Notes: generated from the sequence alone by a model not told the origin. A stretch of 64,000 bases of DNA from Fructobacillus evanidus (GCF_963580165.1 NZ_CAUZLM010000005.1:147503-211502), one strand, 5' to 3'. Counted from the first letter of the stretch, positions 42,268 through 52,295 are shown. Numbers and translations are program-made.

Positions 42268-42623
42268 TACTTTTCCTCCTTCTCAGCAACCACAATTGTG
42301 ATGTGGCTTGTGCGCTTGTTAATTGCAGAAGCAGAACCCTTGGCACGAGGACGGAAACGCTTAAGCGTTGGTCCTTCGTTGGCAAATGCTTCCTTAACGA
42401 TCAAATCTTCACGGTCAAGTGAAAAGTTGTTTTCAGCGTTAGCAACTGCTGAGTTCAAAACCTTATAAATATCTTCAGTAGAAGTATTAGGCAGGAACTT
42501 CAAAATTGCGAATGCTTCGTTGACATTCTTCCGACGAATCGTGTCAAGAACTAAGCGCGCCTTACGAGGGGCAACGCGAACGATCTTGGCGGTCGCCCGA
42601 GCTGATGTTACTTGTTCAGCCAT
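42267..42623 (-). CDS. rplV: 50S ribosomal protein L22
   Basis: L22 (118 residues) reaches the exit tunnel by a beta-hairpin (GPTLKRFRPRAKGSASAINK). RVAPRKARLVLDTIR at the start is typical. Confidence 0.98.
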   Translation of the reverse strand: MAEQVTSARATAKIVRVAPRKARLVLDTIRRKNVNEAFAILKFLPNTSTEDIYKVLNSAVANAENNFSLDREDLIVKEAFANEGPTLKRFRPRAKGSASAINKRTSHITIVVAEKEEK

Positions 42624-42637
42624 TTTTCATTTCCTCC

Positions 42638-42913
42638 TTACTTAGTCTTCTTATCGTCGTTCTTGTGACCCTTGAACGTACGAGTTGGCACAAATTCACC
42701 TAACTTGTGACCAACCATGTCGTCTTGGACATAAACTGGAACGTGCTTGCGGCCATCATAGACTGCAATTGTAAATCCGATAAAACTTGGGAAAATTGTT
42801 GAGCGACGTGACCATGTCTTGATCACTGACTTCTTTTCTTGGTCCGCTTGGGCCTCAATCTTCTTAAGCAAGTGTGGGTCCGCAAATGGTCCCTTTTTCA
42901 AACTACGAGCCAT
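42638..42913 (-). CDS. rpsS: 30S ribosomal protein S19
   Basis: S19 (91 residues): MARSLKKGPFADPHLLKKI and GHKLGEFVPTRTFKGH are diagnostic. Confidence 0.98.
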   Translation of the reverse strand: MARSLKKGPFADPHLLKKIEAQADQEKKSVIKTWSRRSTIFPSFIGFTIAVYDGRKHVPVYVQDDMVGHKLGEFVPTRTFKGHKNDDKKTK

Positions 42914-42929
42914 TAGTTATCTCCTTCCC

Positions 42930-43763
42930 TTACTTACTCTTCCGACCGCGAACGATGAACTTTGTTGAGTTCTTCTTCTTATCGCGAGTCTTCTTACCAG
43001 CAGTCTTCTTACCCCATGGAGAAAGTGGACTTGGACGACCAACAGGGGCCTTTCCTTCACCACCACCGTGTGGGTGATCGTTAGGGTTCATTACAGAACC
43101 ACGAACGTGAGGACGCTTTCCACGCCAACGGTTACGTCCGGCCTTTCCCCAGTTGATCAATGAATGTTCTGAGTTACCAACTTCACCGATAGTGGCGCGG
43201 TTAGTGCTCAAAACCAAACGTACTTCACCTGAAGTCAAACGAACGATAGTGTACTTACCATCACGTCCCAAGATTTGAGCAGAAGCTCCAGCGGAACGTG
43301 CCAATTGGCCACCCTTACCGTTCTTCAATTCGATGTTGTGAATCAAAGTACCTTCAGGAATAGCACTCAATGGCAAGGCATTACCGACCTTAATGTCGGC
43401 ATCAGGACCAGATTGAACCTTATCGCCAACCTTAAGTCCCTTAGGCGCCAAGATGTAGGCCTTGATACCGTCTTCATAAACGAGCAAGGCGATGTTAGCC
43501 GTACGGTTTGGATCGTATTCGATTGCCTTAACCGTTGCGAACTTGTCGTCCTTTGTACGCTTAAAGTCAATAATACGGTAGGCTTGCTTGTGTCCACCAG
43601 CCTTATGGCGAACTGTCATGCGACCTTGTGCGTTACGCGCACCGGTCTTTGACTTCTTTGCCAACAAACTCTTTTCGGGCGTTGACTTCGTGATTTCTGC
43701 AAAATCAGAAGTCGTCATGTTACGACGTCCGTTAGAGGTTGGCTTGTATTTCTTGATAGCCAA
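42930..43763 (-). CDS. rplB: 50S ribosomal protein L2
   Basis: L2 (277 residues) is needed for subunit joining and peptidyl transfer. The GRNNQGRMTVRH-like segment (ARNAQGRMTVRHKAGGHKQ) and the C-terminal VRGSVMNPNDHPHGGGEGKA are the family signatures. Confidence 0.98.
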   Translation of the reverse strand: MAIKKYKPTSNGRRNMTTSDFAEITKSTPEKSLLAKKSKTGARNAQGRMTVRHKAGGHKQAYRIIDFKRTKDDKFATVKAIEYDPNRTANIALLVYEDGIKAYILAPKGLKVGDKVQSGPDADIKVGNALPLSAIPEGTLIHNIELKNGKGGQLARSAGASAQILGRDGKYTIVRLTSGEVRLVLSTNRATIGEVGNSEHSLINWGKAGRNRWRGKRPHVRGSVMNPNDHPHGGGEGKAPVGRPSPLSPWGKKTAGKKTRDKKKNSTKFIVRGRKSK

Positions 43764-43785
43764 TGTCTTATCCTCCTATTAAAAA

Positions 43786-44073
43786 TTAACCTTCGTTAAA
43801 GATTTGAATATCTTTTGAGTCAGCCTTCAAAGTAACGATAGCCTTCTTCATCTTACGAGTGAATCCAACATAACGTCCTTGACGCTTCTTCTTACCGCGA
43901 ACATTTGCGGTATTCAAACGTGCAACTTGTACATCGAAGATTTCTTCGATAGCACGCTTGATTTCTGGCTTAGTAGCCCGAACATCAACTTCAAATACGT
44001 AACGCTTCATTTCTGTTTGCGCCATTGAAGCTTCGGTAATGATTGGGCGGCGGATAATATCGCGTGCATCCAT
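43786..44073 (-). CDS. rplW: 50S ribosomal protein L23
   Basis: L23 (95 residues) sits at the exit tunnel and docks SRP and trigger factor. DIIRRPIITEASMAQTE and RLNTANVRGKKKRQGRYVGF match the family. It overlaps rplD by one base. Confidence 0.97.
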   Translation of the reverse strand: MDARDIIRRPIITEASMAQTEMKRYVFEVDVRATKPEIKRAIEEIFDVQVARLNTANVRGKKKRQGRYVGFTRKMKKAIVTLKADSKDIQIFNEG

Positions 44074-44696
44074 TAGGCGAGACCTCCTTGGATTTCTTCG
44101 ATCGCTGCTTGAACAACCACCAGCTTATCAGCGTTAACAACGTCCAAGACGTTGATACCGTTTGTTGTCATCACTTGAACGTTTGCCAAGTTACGAGCTG
44201 ACAACAAAGCGTTTTGGTTACCTTCATCAACGATTACCAAGGCCTTTGAATCAACAGCCAAGTTTGCCAAAACTTCCTTGAAGTTCTTTGTCTTAGCTTC
44301 ATCAAATGCCAAAGCATCAACTACGACCAACTTGTTGTCAGCCAACTTTTGTGACAAAGCTGACTTCAAGGCTAATTGATAAGCCTTCTTGTTGATCCGG
44401 TAAGAGTAAGAACGTGGGGTTGGACCGAATACGATTCCACCACCACGCCATTGTGGCGCGCGGATAGAACCTTGACGGGCACGACCAGTTCCCTTTTGCT
44501 TCCATGGCTTACGACCACCACCAGAAACAGCGGAACGGTTCTTAACCGCATGCGTTCCCTGACGCATTGATGCGCGTTGCATCAAAACTGCGTCAGTAAT
44601 CACAGCATTGTTTGGTTCAACGGCGAAAACTGCTTCGTTTAAGTCCAAGTCAGCAGCCTTTGAACCATCTTGCTTTAATACAGCAACTTTTGTCAT
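44073..44696 (-). CDS. rplD: 50S ribosomal protein L4
   Basis: L4 (207 residues) has a globular domain and the tunnel loop (GGGRKPWKQKGTGRARQGS). In E. coli it regulates the S10 operon; whether it does so here is unknown. Confidence 0.98.
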   Translation of the reverse strand: MTKVAVLKQDGSKAADLDLNEAVFAVEPNNAVITDAVLMQRASMRQGTHAVKNRSAVSGGGRKPWKQKGTGRARQGSIRAPQWRGGGIVFGPTPRSYSYRINKKAYQLALKSALSQKLADNKLVVVDALAFDEAKTKNFKEVLANLAVDSKALVIVDEGNQNALLSARNLANVQVMTTNGINVLDVVNADKLVVVQAAIEEIQGGLA

Positions 44697-44724
44697 GATT
44701 GATTGTTCTCCTTTCTATAAAGTA

Positions 44725-45414
44725 TTAAGCTTCTTCAGCCTGAGCTTCAGCAGCTGGCTTTGCGCCGGCCATCTTCACTTCAGGGTGCTTAGCATTTGTC
44801 TTAACAGTTGACTTGATTGTCAAAAGTGACTTGTTTGCTCCAGGAACGTTTCCCTTCAACAACAACAAGTTGTTTTCAACATCAACGTGAACAATCGCAA
44901 TGTTTTGCATTGTCCGCTTCTGGTTACCCATACGACCAGGCAAGAGCTTACCCTTGAATACCCGGTTGATGATGGCACCCATTGAACCTGGGCGACGGTG
45001 GTAACGAGAACCGTGACTCATAGGACCACGTGATTGACCCAAGCGCTTGATAGCACCTTGGAAACCGTGTCCCTTAGTAATACCGGTAACATCAACATAT
45101 TCACCGGCTTGGAAAGTGTCAACAGCAATTGCATCCCCAACGCTGTATTCGCCTTCCGCATCACGGACTTCACGAATGTAGCGCTTAGGGGCTGTGTTGG
45201 CTTTTGCAACGTGGCCTTGTTCAGGTTTGTTTGACAAAATCTCGCGCTTGTCTTGGTAACCCAACTGCAAAGCATTGTATCCATCAGTTGCTTGCGTCTT
45301 AACTTGCAAAACAACGTTTGGAGTAGCTTCAACAGCAGTCACGGCGATCAATTCACCAGATTCAGTAAAAACCTGAGTCATACCGACTTTACGGCCTAAG
45401 ATACCTTTAGTCAT
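44725..45414 (-). CDS. rplC: 50S ribosomal protein L3
   Basis: L3 (229 residues): GILGRKVGMTQVFTESGEL and the SHGSRYHRRPGSMG loop near the peptidyl transferase centre are complete. The C-terminus has an Ala/Glu-rich extension (KMAGAKPAAEAQAEEA). Confidence 0.98.
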   Translation of the reverse strand: MTKGILGRKVGMTQVFTESGELIAVTAVEATPNVVLQVKTQATDGYNALQLGYQDKREILSNKPEQGHVAKANTAPKRYIREVRDAEGEYSVGDAIAVDTFQAGEYVDVTGITKGHGFQGAIKRLGQSRGPMSHGSRYHRRPGSMGAIINRVFKGKLLPGRMGNQKRTMQNIAIVHVDVENNLLLLKGNVPGANKSLLTIKSTVKTNAKHPEVKMAGAKPAAEAQAEEA

Positions 45415-45472
45415 GACTAATCTCCTTCATTTCATCGCTAAACTATTTTATCTAGCGGGGTGGTACTTTAAA

Positions 45473-45781
45473 TTAGAGCTTGATTTCGATTGCAACACCG
45501 GCTGGCAATTCAAGCTTACGCAATGCGTCAACTGTCTTGTCAGTAGGGTTCACAATGTCGACCAAACGCTTGTGAGTTCGCATTTCGAACTGTTCACGAG
45601 CATCCTTGTACTTGTGGGGTGAACTAAGCACCGTGTACAATGTCCGTTCAGTAGGCAAAGGAATAGGACCGGCGATTTCTGCGCCAGTACGCTTTGCTGT
45701 TTCAACAATCTTGTCTGCTGATTGGTCCAAGATACGGTGTTCGTATGCCTTCAAGCGGATACGGATCTTCTTTTGTGCCAT
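45473..45781 (-). CDS. rpsJ: 30S ribosomal protein S10
   Basis: S10 (102 residues) opens the S10 operon. IRIRLKAYEHRILDQSADKI and GPIPLPTERTLYTVLSSPHKYK are diagnostic. It is preceded by a leader of about 180 nt with several hairpins. Confidence 0.98.
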   Translation of the reverse strand: MAQKKIRIRLKAYEHRILDQSADKIVETAKRTGAEIAGPIPLPTERTLYTVLSSPHKYKDAREQFEMRTHKRLVDIVNPTDKTVDALRKLELPAGVAIEIKL

Positions 45782-45799
45782 TTTCGTGCCTCCTCGTTG

Positions 45800-45970
45800 A
45801 TTTTGTAAATCAGCTAACTCCGATCAAAAACCGACAACACCTTTTGCGGTGTTTTGCGCGCCCTTGGCAACGCGGCCGCGCGTGTCGCAACCTTAATCAT
45901 CATCGCTAAACGTTGATACACCAGTCTTTTTGAGGGGTTTGCATCGGCAACCCCAAAAGGCGTACTTGAA
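45800..45970 (-). promoter_or_regulatory. Structured leader of the S10 operon
   Basis: Between promoter and rpsJ lie AACACC/GGTGTT (45836-45853), a GC-rich segment around 45855-45885 and GGGGTT/AACCCC (45934-45954). A ribosomal-protein-responsive leader is likely by analogy with other S10 operons, but I do not match a specific published motif. Confidence 0.5.
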
Positions 45971-45971
45971 T

Positions 45972-46000
45972 ATAATAACAGAAAAACCCTTGACTAGCAA
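45972..46000 (-). promoter_or_regulatory. Promoter of the S10 operon
   Basis: On the minus strand TTGCTA (complement of 45995-46000) and TATTAT (45972-45977) are spaced by 17 nt. The -10 is embedded in CTGTTATTATATTCAA, nearly identical to the str promoter. Confidence 0.85.
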
Positions 46001-46154
46001 GGGTTTCCACTGATTTATTTTATTTTTTTGACAAATTCTTTTCGCTTAGAATCAGCAGGTAATTTTTACCGTATTCATTAATTTTAACAAAAATCATTCC
46101 TTTTGACCATTAACGCGGATTTCATTCATCAAAAAATCAGCAAAATCATTTATT
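46001..46154. other. Intergenic region between the S10 promoter and potD
   Basis: AT-rich, no gene. Two AAATCAG/CTGATTT sites (46010, 46134). No clear terminator for the pot operon was found. Confidence 0.4.
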
Positions 46155-47237
46155 TTATGATGGCCGTGAAATTTTGAATTCTAGGAAAGCATCATTATAA
46201 CGTTGTGTCCACTCTTGGTTGAAGGTTTGATAAACCTGCAACCGGTCCAAAGTAGCAGCGGATGGATAAAAGGCTGGATCAGACTTCTCATCAGCCGGCA
46301 ACAGTGCATAGGCTCCCTTGTTTGCCGTCGCATAGCCAACGTATTCAGCATTTTGCTTAGCATTCTCCGGCTTATTTAAGAAGTTAATCAAGGCATAGGC
46401 CGCATCCTTGTGCTTGGCATTCTTTGGGATTACCAAGTTATCAAACCATTCGTTTGAACCATCTTTAGGTACCAAATAGGCCAAGTCCGAATTTTGTGAC
46501 ATAGCCTGAGCTGCTTCACCAGAGTAAGTCACCCCAATGCTAGCCTCTCCCTGGGCCATATAAATCTTTAACTCATCGGCCACAATGGCTTTGACGTTTG
46601 GCATCAAAGTATCTAACCTCCCCTTAGCCGCCGCTAAATCCGCAACATTTTGGTCGTTAACGGACTTACCTTGCGAAATCAGGGTCATCCCCAAAATATC
46701 ACGGGCTGAATCAACTAACATAATTTGCTTCTTGAATTGTGGCGACCACAGCTTCGACCAGGTATCAATCTGATCAGCACTAACCTTCTTCTTATTGTAG
46801 AGAATCCCCAACGTCCCCCAGAAATATGGAACGGAGTATTTGTTGTGCGGATCAAAGGTCTGATTTAAGAACCGTGAATCAATGTTATTCATCCCCGTAA
46901 TCTTGGACTTGTCCAATGGGGCCAACATGCCTTCCTGGGCCATCTTATCGACCATATAATCGGATGGAACCGTTAAATCATAGTTCGTCCCACCCTGTTT
47001 AATCTTGGTGTACATGGCCTCATTCGAGTCAAAGGTCTGATAGTTCACCTTATAGCCGGTCTCCTTGGTAAACTTGGTCAGCAAATCAGGATCGATATAG
47101 TCACCCCAATTATAGAAGTTCAAGACTTTTTCGCCCGTCACCTCATCCTTACGACTATTATCAAAGACGGCTTTCCCGGCCACCAGGCCAACAACAACCA
47201 GTAAAATGGCTAAAATACTTAAGAAAACTTTTTTCAT
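46155..47237 (-). CDS. potD: Spermidine/putrescine ABC transporter substrate-binding protein
   Basis: PotD (360 residues) captures polyamines outside the cell. After an N-terminal hydrophobic helix (about 5-22) come LNFYNWGDYIDPDLLTKF and YDLTVPSDYMVDKM, the PotD/PotF signature. The export signal has no lipobox Cys (GLVAGKAVF), so the protein is probably held by an uncleaved helix or released, not lipid-anchored. It overlaps potC by 4 nt and is the last gene of potABCD. Confidence 0.94.
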   Translation of the reverse strand: MKKVFLSILAILLVVVGLVAGKAVFDNSRKDEVTGEKVLNFYNWGDYIDPDLLTKFTKETGYKVNYQTFDSNEAMYTKIKQGGTNYDLTVPSDYMVDKMAQEGMLAPLDKSKITGMNNIDSRFLNQTFDPHNKYSVPYFWGTLGILYNKKKVSADQIDTWSKLWSPQFKKQIMLVDSARDILGMTLISQGKSVNDQNVADLAAAKGRLDTLMPNVKAIVADELKIYMAQGEASIGVTYSGEAAQAMSQNSDLAYLVPKDGSNEWFDNLVIPKNAKHKDAAYALINFLNKPENAKQNAEYVGYATANKGAYALLPADEKSDPAFYPSAATLDRLQVYQTFNQEWTQRYNDAFLEFKISRPS

Positions 47238-48037
47238 TTAACCTTCTCCCTTAGTTCCGGAGCCTTTTGGCGCTGATTTAACCGGTTAATAAAGTAGTAG
47301 GCAGCAGCAATTACCAGAGAAAAGAGGAAAATCAGTGCCGACAAGGCATTAATCTCCAATGAAACCCCCTGGCGGGCACGTGAGTAAATTTCGACAGCCA
47401 AAGTCGAAAACCCGTTTCCAGTGACAAAGAAAGTCACGGCAAAGTCATCCAATGAATAGGTCAAGGCCATGAAAAAGCCCGCCACAATCCCTGGCGTAAT
47501 CGCTGGAATTGTGACCTGCCCCAAGACCTGGGTTGGCCGAGCCCCTAAATCCTGGGCGGCCAAGACCAAATCCGGGTTCATTTCCTGCAATCGAGGCAAG
47601 ACCATCAAAACCACAATGGGAATTGAAAAAGCAACGTGGGCCAGTAAAACCGTGACAAAGCCAAGCGAGAACTTAAAGGTCGTAAAGAGAATTAAGAACG
47701 CCGCCCCAATGATGACATCAGGCGAAACCAATAAAACGTTATTCAGGGAAAGCAAAGCGCCCTTAACCGCCCGCCGGTGGACACGAAAAATTGCCAATGC
47801 ACCTAGTGTGCCAATAATGGTTGCTAATAAGGAAGACAGCAAGGCCACAATGCCCGTTTCAAAAACGATATCGATTAAGCGGGTGTCCTGCCAAAGCTCG
47901 CCATAATGCTTAAAGGAGAAGCCAGCAAAGCCCTGCATGGTTGTTCCCGCATTAAAGGAATAGAAGACAAGGTACAAAATTGGCAAGTAAAGAATCAAAA
48001 ACATCACAATCAAATATGGGGTTCTGATTTTTTTCAT
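47234..48037 (-). CDS. potC: Spermidine/putrescine ABC transporter permease PotC
   Basis: PotC (267 residues) has six membrane segments. The EAA loop reads MNPDLVLAAQDLGARPTQVL (about 150-169), with AITPGIVAGFFMA following. It overlaps potB and potD by 4 nt each. Confidence 0.94.
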   Translation of the reverse strand: MKKIRTPYLIVMFLILYLPILYLVFYSFNAGTTMQGFAGFSFKHYGELWQDTRLIDIVFETGIVALLSSLLATIIGTLGALAIFRVHRRAVKGALLSLNNVLLVSPDVIIGAAFLILFTTFKFSLGFVTVLLAHVAFSIPIVVLMVLPRLQEMNPDLVLAAQDLGARPTQVLGQVTIPAITPGIVAGFFMALTYSLDDFAVTFFVTGNGFSTLAVEIYSRARQGVSLEINALSALIFLFSLVIAAAYYFINRLNQRQKAPELREKVK

Positions 48038-48864
48038 GACCGACCTCCCTTCTGCTTATCCTGTGTTAAGAGCATCGTAATCACCATTGCTACGATTAGG
48101 ATGACACCAATCGTCGATCCAAAGGCCCAGTTTTGAGTCACTAAGAAGTGCTCTTCGATGGCGGTTCCCAGTGTAATCACCCGGTTACCACCAATCAGAC
48201 GGGTAATCATAAAGAGTGACAGACTGGGGATAAAGACCGCTTGAATGCCGGCTTTTACCCCGGGCATCGATAAGGGCCAGATGACCTTTTTCAAAGTTTG
48301 CCATGAGTTCGCCCCAAGATCACGACTAGCAGCCGTTAGCAATGGGTCGATATCACTTAAGGCGTTAAAAATCGGCAAGATCATGAAAGGCAGCTCCACG
48401 TAAGCCGCTACCAAGAGAAATGACCAATCGGTAAACAGTAATTGCATGGGGTGAAAACCAACCGCCGTCAAAGTCGAGTTGACTAGTCCCCCCTGCCCTA
48501 ACAAACCAATAAAGGCATAGGTCTTTAGCAATAAGTTAATCCAGGTTGGCAAAATAACTAACAGTAGCCAAAACTGCTTATTTTTCAAAGTTGTCAAAAA
48601 ATAAGCGGTCGGATAGGCAAAGACCAATGTAATCACGGTAATCAAAAAGGCATACCAGATGGAATTAAAGGTCATCGCTAAGTAAGAGCCCGAGGTAAAA
48701 AAGGCCTGATAATTTGCCAGCGTAAAATGGTGGTTCTGGTCCTGCAACGACTCAAAGAGGAGCAACAAGAGCGGTAACACCACAAAGCCTAAGAGCCACA
48801 GGCCATAAATTCCCATATAAGCAGAAGTAAAGCCCTGCTTTTGTTTTTTAAAAGACAGTGCCAT
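48034..48864 (-). CDS. potB: Spermidine/putrescine ABC transporter permease PotB
   Basis: PotB (276 residues, six membrane segments) carries the EAA loop DIDPLLTAASRDLGANSWQT and the following WPLSMPGVKAGI. Its start touches the potA stop, so it is translationally coupled. Confidence 0.94.
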   Translation of the reverse strand: MALSFKKQKQGFTSAYMGIYGLWLLGFVVLPLLLLLFESLQDQNHHFTLANYQAFFTSGSYLAMTFNSIWYAFLITVITLVFAYPTAYFLTTLKNKQFWLLLVILPTWINLLLKTYAFIGLLGQGGLVNSTLTAVGFHPMQLLFTDWSFLLVAAYVELPFMILPIFNALSDIDPLLTAASRDLGANSWQTLKKVIWPLSMPGVKAGIQAVFIPSLSLFMITRLIGGNRVITLGTAIEEHFLVTQNWAFGSTIGVILIVAMVITMLLTQDKQKGGRS

Positions 48865-50018
48865 TAGCCTTGTCCTCCTGATTGCGACTGATCATCCTTA
48901 GCAGCTTGCAAAGCCGCTTCGGCCTCTTCTTCATCGTAGGATTCCAGTCGGGCATCAAAGGCAGCTTCACTTTCGTTGTAGCGCATAATATGAATATCTT
49001 CAGGGTCAAAGGTGAGGCCAACTCGCGCACCAACGGTTGCCGGGTTTGTCGCCTGAACCTGCCAGGTATTCATGTCATCATCAACGGCCGTAATCTCGTA
49101 GTAATCCCCACGGAAAAGTTGGTCTTGAATGGTCACCACTAATTTACCATTAGCGGGGTCCGTCAAATCCAAGTCCTCTGGCCGCAAGACGACTTCCACC
49201 CGTTCGTTTGGCCGCATGCCGGCATCCACGTTTTCAAAATCTTTGCCGACAAAATGAACTAAATAATCATGTTTCATAATACCAGGCACGATATTGGTTT
49301 CCCCAATAAAATCAGCAACAAAGTGATTAATTGGTTCATCATAAATATCTTCTGGAGTTCCATTCTGCTGAATCAAACCATCATGCATGACGAAAATCCA
49401 ATCCGACATCGCTAGGGCCTCTTCTTGATCGTGGGTCACAAAGACGAAGGTAATCCCCAGGCGCTTCTGGATATTACGCAATTCTTGCTGCAATTCCTTG
49501 CGCAACTTATAATCCAAGGCTGACAATGGTTCATCCAAGAGGAGAACCTCCGGGTCGTTGGCCAAAGCGCGGGCGATGGCCACCCGCTGCTGTTGCCCAC
49601 CTGAAAGCTCACTGATTTCTCGGCGTTCAAAGCCTGACAGCTTGACCAAGCCCAACATTTCCTTGACCTTGTCTTGAATGTCCTTTTCGGCCATCTTCTT
49701 TAAACGCGGACCAAAGGCCACATTGTCAAAGACATTCATATTTGGAAAAAGGGAATAATTCTGAAAAACTGTGTTTACCCGTCGTTTTTCAGCCGGTACA
49801 TCATTGATGACCTGTCCCTCAAAAAAGATTTTGCCCGCATCGGCCTGTAACTGACCAGAAATCAGTTTCAAAATCGTCGACTTTCCGGAACCGGATGGGC
49901 CCAATAGTGTATAAAATTTCCCTGATTCTAAGACCAGGTCAATTTCCTTTAATACTTCCGTGTCACCAAAAGATAAGGCGACCTTGGAAAATTCAAGAAT
50001 TGGCATCTTTTCAACCAT
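48864..50018 (-). CDS. potA: Spermidine/putrescine ABC transporter ATPase PotA
   Basis: PotA (384 residues) has Walker A GPSGSGKST (about 39-47), signature LSGGQQQRVAIARALA, Walker B VLLLDEPLSALD and a C-terminal TOBE-type regulatory domain (about 250-355). The C-terminus ends with an acidic and Gln/Ser-rich tail. It is the first gene of potABCD. A second ATG three codons in (MPILEF) is an alternative start. Confidence 0.95.
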   Translation of the reverse strand: MVEKMPILEFSKVALSFGDTEVLKEIDLVLESGKFYTLLGPSGSGKSTILKLISGQLQADAGKIFFEGQVINDVPAEKRRVNTVFQNYSLFPNMNVFDNVAFGPRLKKMAEKDIQDKVKEMLGLVKLSGFERREISELSGGQQQRVAIARALANDPEVLLLDEPLSALDYKLRKELQQELRNIQKRLGITFVFVTHDQEEALAMSDWIFVMHDGLIQQNGTPEDIYDEPINHFVADFIGETNIVPGIMKHDYLVHFVGKDFENVDAGMRPNERVEVVLRPEDLDLTDPANGKLVVTIQDQLFRGDYYEITAVDDDMNTWQVQATNPATVGARVGLTFDPEDIHIMRYNESEAAFDARLESYDEEEAEAALQAAKDDQSQSGGQG

Positions 50019-50095
50019 GTTACTTCTCCAATCATTATTGTCACCATCTTACAACAAATGAGACAACAGACAAAACTTTAAAATTTTTTCGGAAA

Positions 50096-50128
50096 CAAAA
50101 AACCAGGCTGCCGCAGCAACCTGGTTTT
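50096..50128 (-). terminator. Terminator after fusA
   Basis: AAAACCAGG pairs with CCTGGTTTT with an inner TGC/GCA pair; on the minus strand six T follow. Confidence 0.9.
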
Positions 50129-50151
50129 CAGACAATGAGTGAAAGAAGCAA

Positions 50152-52263
50152 TTAAGCTTCCTTACCTTGTGCTTTGATAATTTCTTCTTGAACGTTCTTA
50201 GGAACGGCTTGATAGTGGTCGAAGACCATCTGGAAAGTACCACGTCCTTGCGTTGCTGAACGCAAAGTCGTTGCATAACCAAACATTTCTGACAAAGGCA
50301 CTTGTGCCTTAACAGCCAAAACAGGTCCACGGTTTTCTTGTCCTTCAATCAAACCACGACGTGCAGAAACGTGTCCCATCACATCACCAAGGTTTTCTTC
50401 AGGAACAACGATGTCAACAGCCATGATTGGTTCCAAAATAACGGCACCGGCAGTCTTTGAAGCTTCCTTCAAAGCCAATGAAGCGGCAATCTTAAAGGCA
50501 GCTTCAGAAGAATCGACATCGTGGTAAGAACCATCGTACAACTTGGCCTTCAAGTCAACCAATGGGAAGCCTGCCAAAGGACCAGCGTTCAAAGCATCCT
50601 TCAAACCTGCTTCAACTGAAGGGATGTATTCACGAGGAACAACACCACCGACGATGGCGTCTTCGAATTCGAAGCCAGCACCTTCTTCGTTTGGTGAGAA
50701 TTCAATCCAAACATCACCATATTGTCCCTTACCACCAGACTGACGCTTGAAGAATCCACGCGCCTTAACGTCCTTCGTGAAGGCTTCACGGTAAGCAACT
50801 TGAGGAGCACCAACAGTGGCTTCAACGTTAAATTCACGCTTCATACGATCAACCATGATGTCCAACTGCAATTCACCCATTCCGGCGATCAAAGTATCAC
50901 CAGTTTCCTGGTTGGTTGTGGCACGGAATGAAGGATCTTCTTCAGCCAACTTCTGCAAAGCAGTAGCCAACTTGTCTTGGTCGGCCTTTGTCTTTGGTTC
51001 GATGGCCAATTCGATAACTGGTTCTGGGAATTCCATTGATTCCAAAACCAATGGGTGATCAACAGCAGTCAAAGAATCACCAGTAGTCGTGTTCTTCAAA
51101 CCGATCGCAGCAGCGATATCACCTGAGAAGACTTCTTCGATTTCAGTACGTGAAGTAGCGTGCATTTGGAGCAAACGACCAACACGTTCACGAGTATCTG
51201 AAGAAGTATTTTGTACGTATGAACCGGCTTGCAAAGTACCAGTATAAACACGCATAAATGTCAAACGACCAACGAATGGATCCGTCATGATCTTGAAGGC
51301 CAAGGCAGCAAATGGCTTTGAGTCATCGGCAACCAAGTCAACTTCTTCATCAGTCTTAGGGTCAGTTGCGACATAAGGACGAACTTCTAGAGGACCTGGC
51401 AAGTAATCAACAACGGCATCCAACATCATTTGAACACCCTTATCCTTGTAGGCTGAACCAGCCAAAACAGGATAGAATTCCAAATTCAATGTGGCACGAC
51501 GAATAGCAGCCTTCAATTCATCGATAGAAATTTCTTCACCTTCAAGGTACTTTTCCATCAATTCTTCGTCAACATCAGCAACGGCTTCAACCAAAGTTTC
51601 GCGCTTTGTTGAAACGATGTCTTGGTAGTCAGCTGGGATTTCGCGTGGTTCCCAAGTTGAACCCAAGTCATCGGTTGGGTAGTAAGCCTTTTCTTCAATC
51701 AAGTCAATAACGGCTTCGAAGTCATCTTCTGCACCAATTGGCCATTGAATAGCTTCAGCGTTAACTTGCAAACGTTCGTGCATTGAGTTAACTGACATTT
51801 CAAAATCAGCACCCAACTTGTCCATCTTGTTAACGAAAACAATCCGGGGAACGTTATAAGTCGTTGCTTGGTGCCAAACAGTTTCAGTCTGTGGTTCAAC
51901 ACCAGCAGCACCATCCAACACGGCTACGGCACCATCCAAGACACGCAAGGCACGTTCAACTTCGATTGTGAAGTCCACGTGACCTGGAGTATCGATGATG
52001 TTAACACGGAACGGGTTCTTTTCATATTGGTCGAAGAATCCACGCCAAACAGCAGTAGTAGCGGCTGATTGGATCGTGATTCCACGTTCCTTTTCCTGTT
52101 CCATGAAATCCATTTGTGAAGCACCATCGTGTGTTTCACCAATTTTGTGAATCTTACCTGTATAGTACAAGATTCGTTCTGTCGTCGTCGTCTTACCGGC
52201 ATCGATGTGGGCCATGATACCGATATTACGAGTGTGATCAAGCGGGTATTCACGCTTTGCCAT
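50152..52263 (-). CDS. fusA: Elongation factor G
   Basis: EF-G (703 residues) drives translocation and, with RRF, ribosome recycling. G1 AHIDAGKTTTTERILYY, G2 RGITIQSA, G3 DTPGHVDF and G4 NKMDK are in order in the first 145 residues, followed by domains II-V. It is the third gene of the str operon. tuf is not adjacent. Confidence 0.98.
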   Translation of the reverse strand: MAKREYPLDHTRNIGIMAHIDAGKTTTTERILYYTGKIHKIGETHDGASQMDFMEQEKERGITIQSAATTAVWRGFFDQYEKNPFRVNIIDTPGHVDFTIEVERALRVLDGAVAVLDGAAGVEPQTETVWHQATTYNVPRIVFVNKMDKLGADFEMSVNSMHERLQVNAEAIQWPIGAEDDFEAVIDLIEEKAYYPTDDLGSTWEPREIPADYQDIVSTKRETLVEAVADVDEELMEKYLEGEEISIDELKAAIRRATLNLEFYPVLAGSAYKDKGVQMMLDAVVDYLPGPLEVRPYVATDPKTDEEVDLVADDSKPFAALAFKIMTDPFVGRLTFMRVYTGTLQAGSYVQNTSSDTRERVGRLLQMHATSRTEIEEVFSGDIAAAIGLKNTTTGDSLTAVDHPLVLESMEFPEPVIELAIEPKTKADQDKLATALQKLAEEDPSFRATTNQETGDTLIAGMGELQLDIMVDRMKREFNVEATVGAPQVAYREAFTKDVKARGFFKRQSGGKGQYGDVWIEFSPNEEGAGFEFEDAIVGGVVPREYIPSVEAGLKDALNAGPLAGFPLVDLKAKLYDGSYHDVDSSEAAFKIAASLALKEASKTAGAVILEPIMAVDIVVPEENLGDVMGHVSARRGLIEGQENRGPVLAVKAQVPLSEMFGYATTLRSATQGRGTFQMVFDHYQAVPKNVQEEIIKAQGKEA

Positions 52264-52295
52264 GATGATCTCCTAATTTTTTATCCTAGTTGCAA

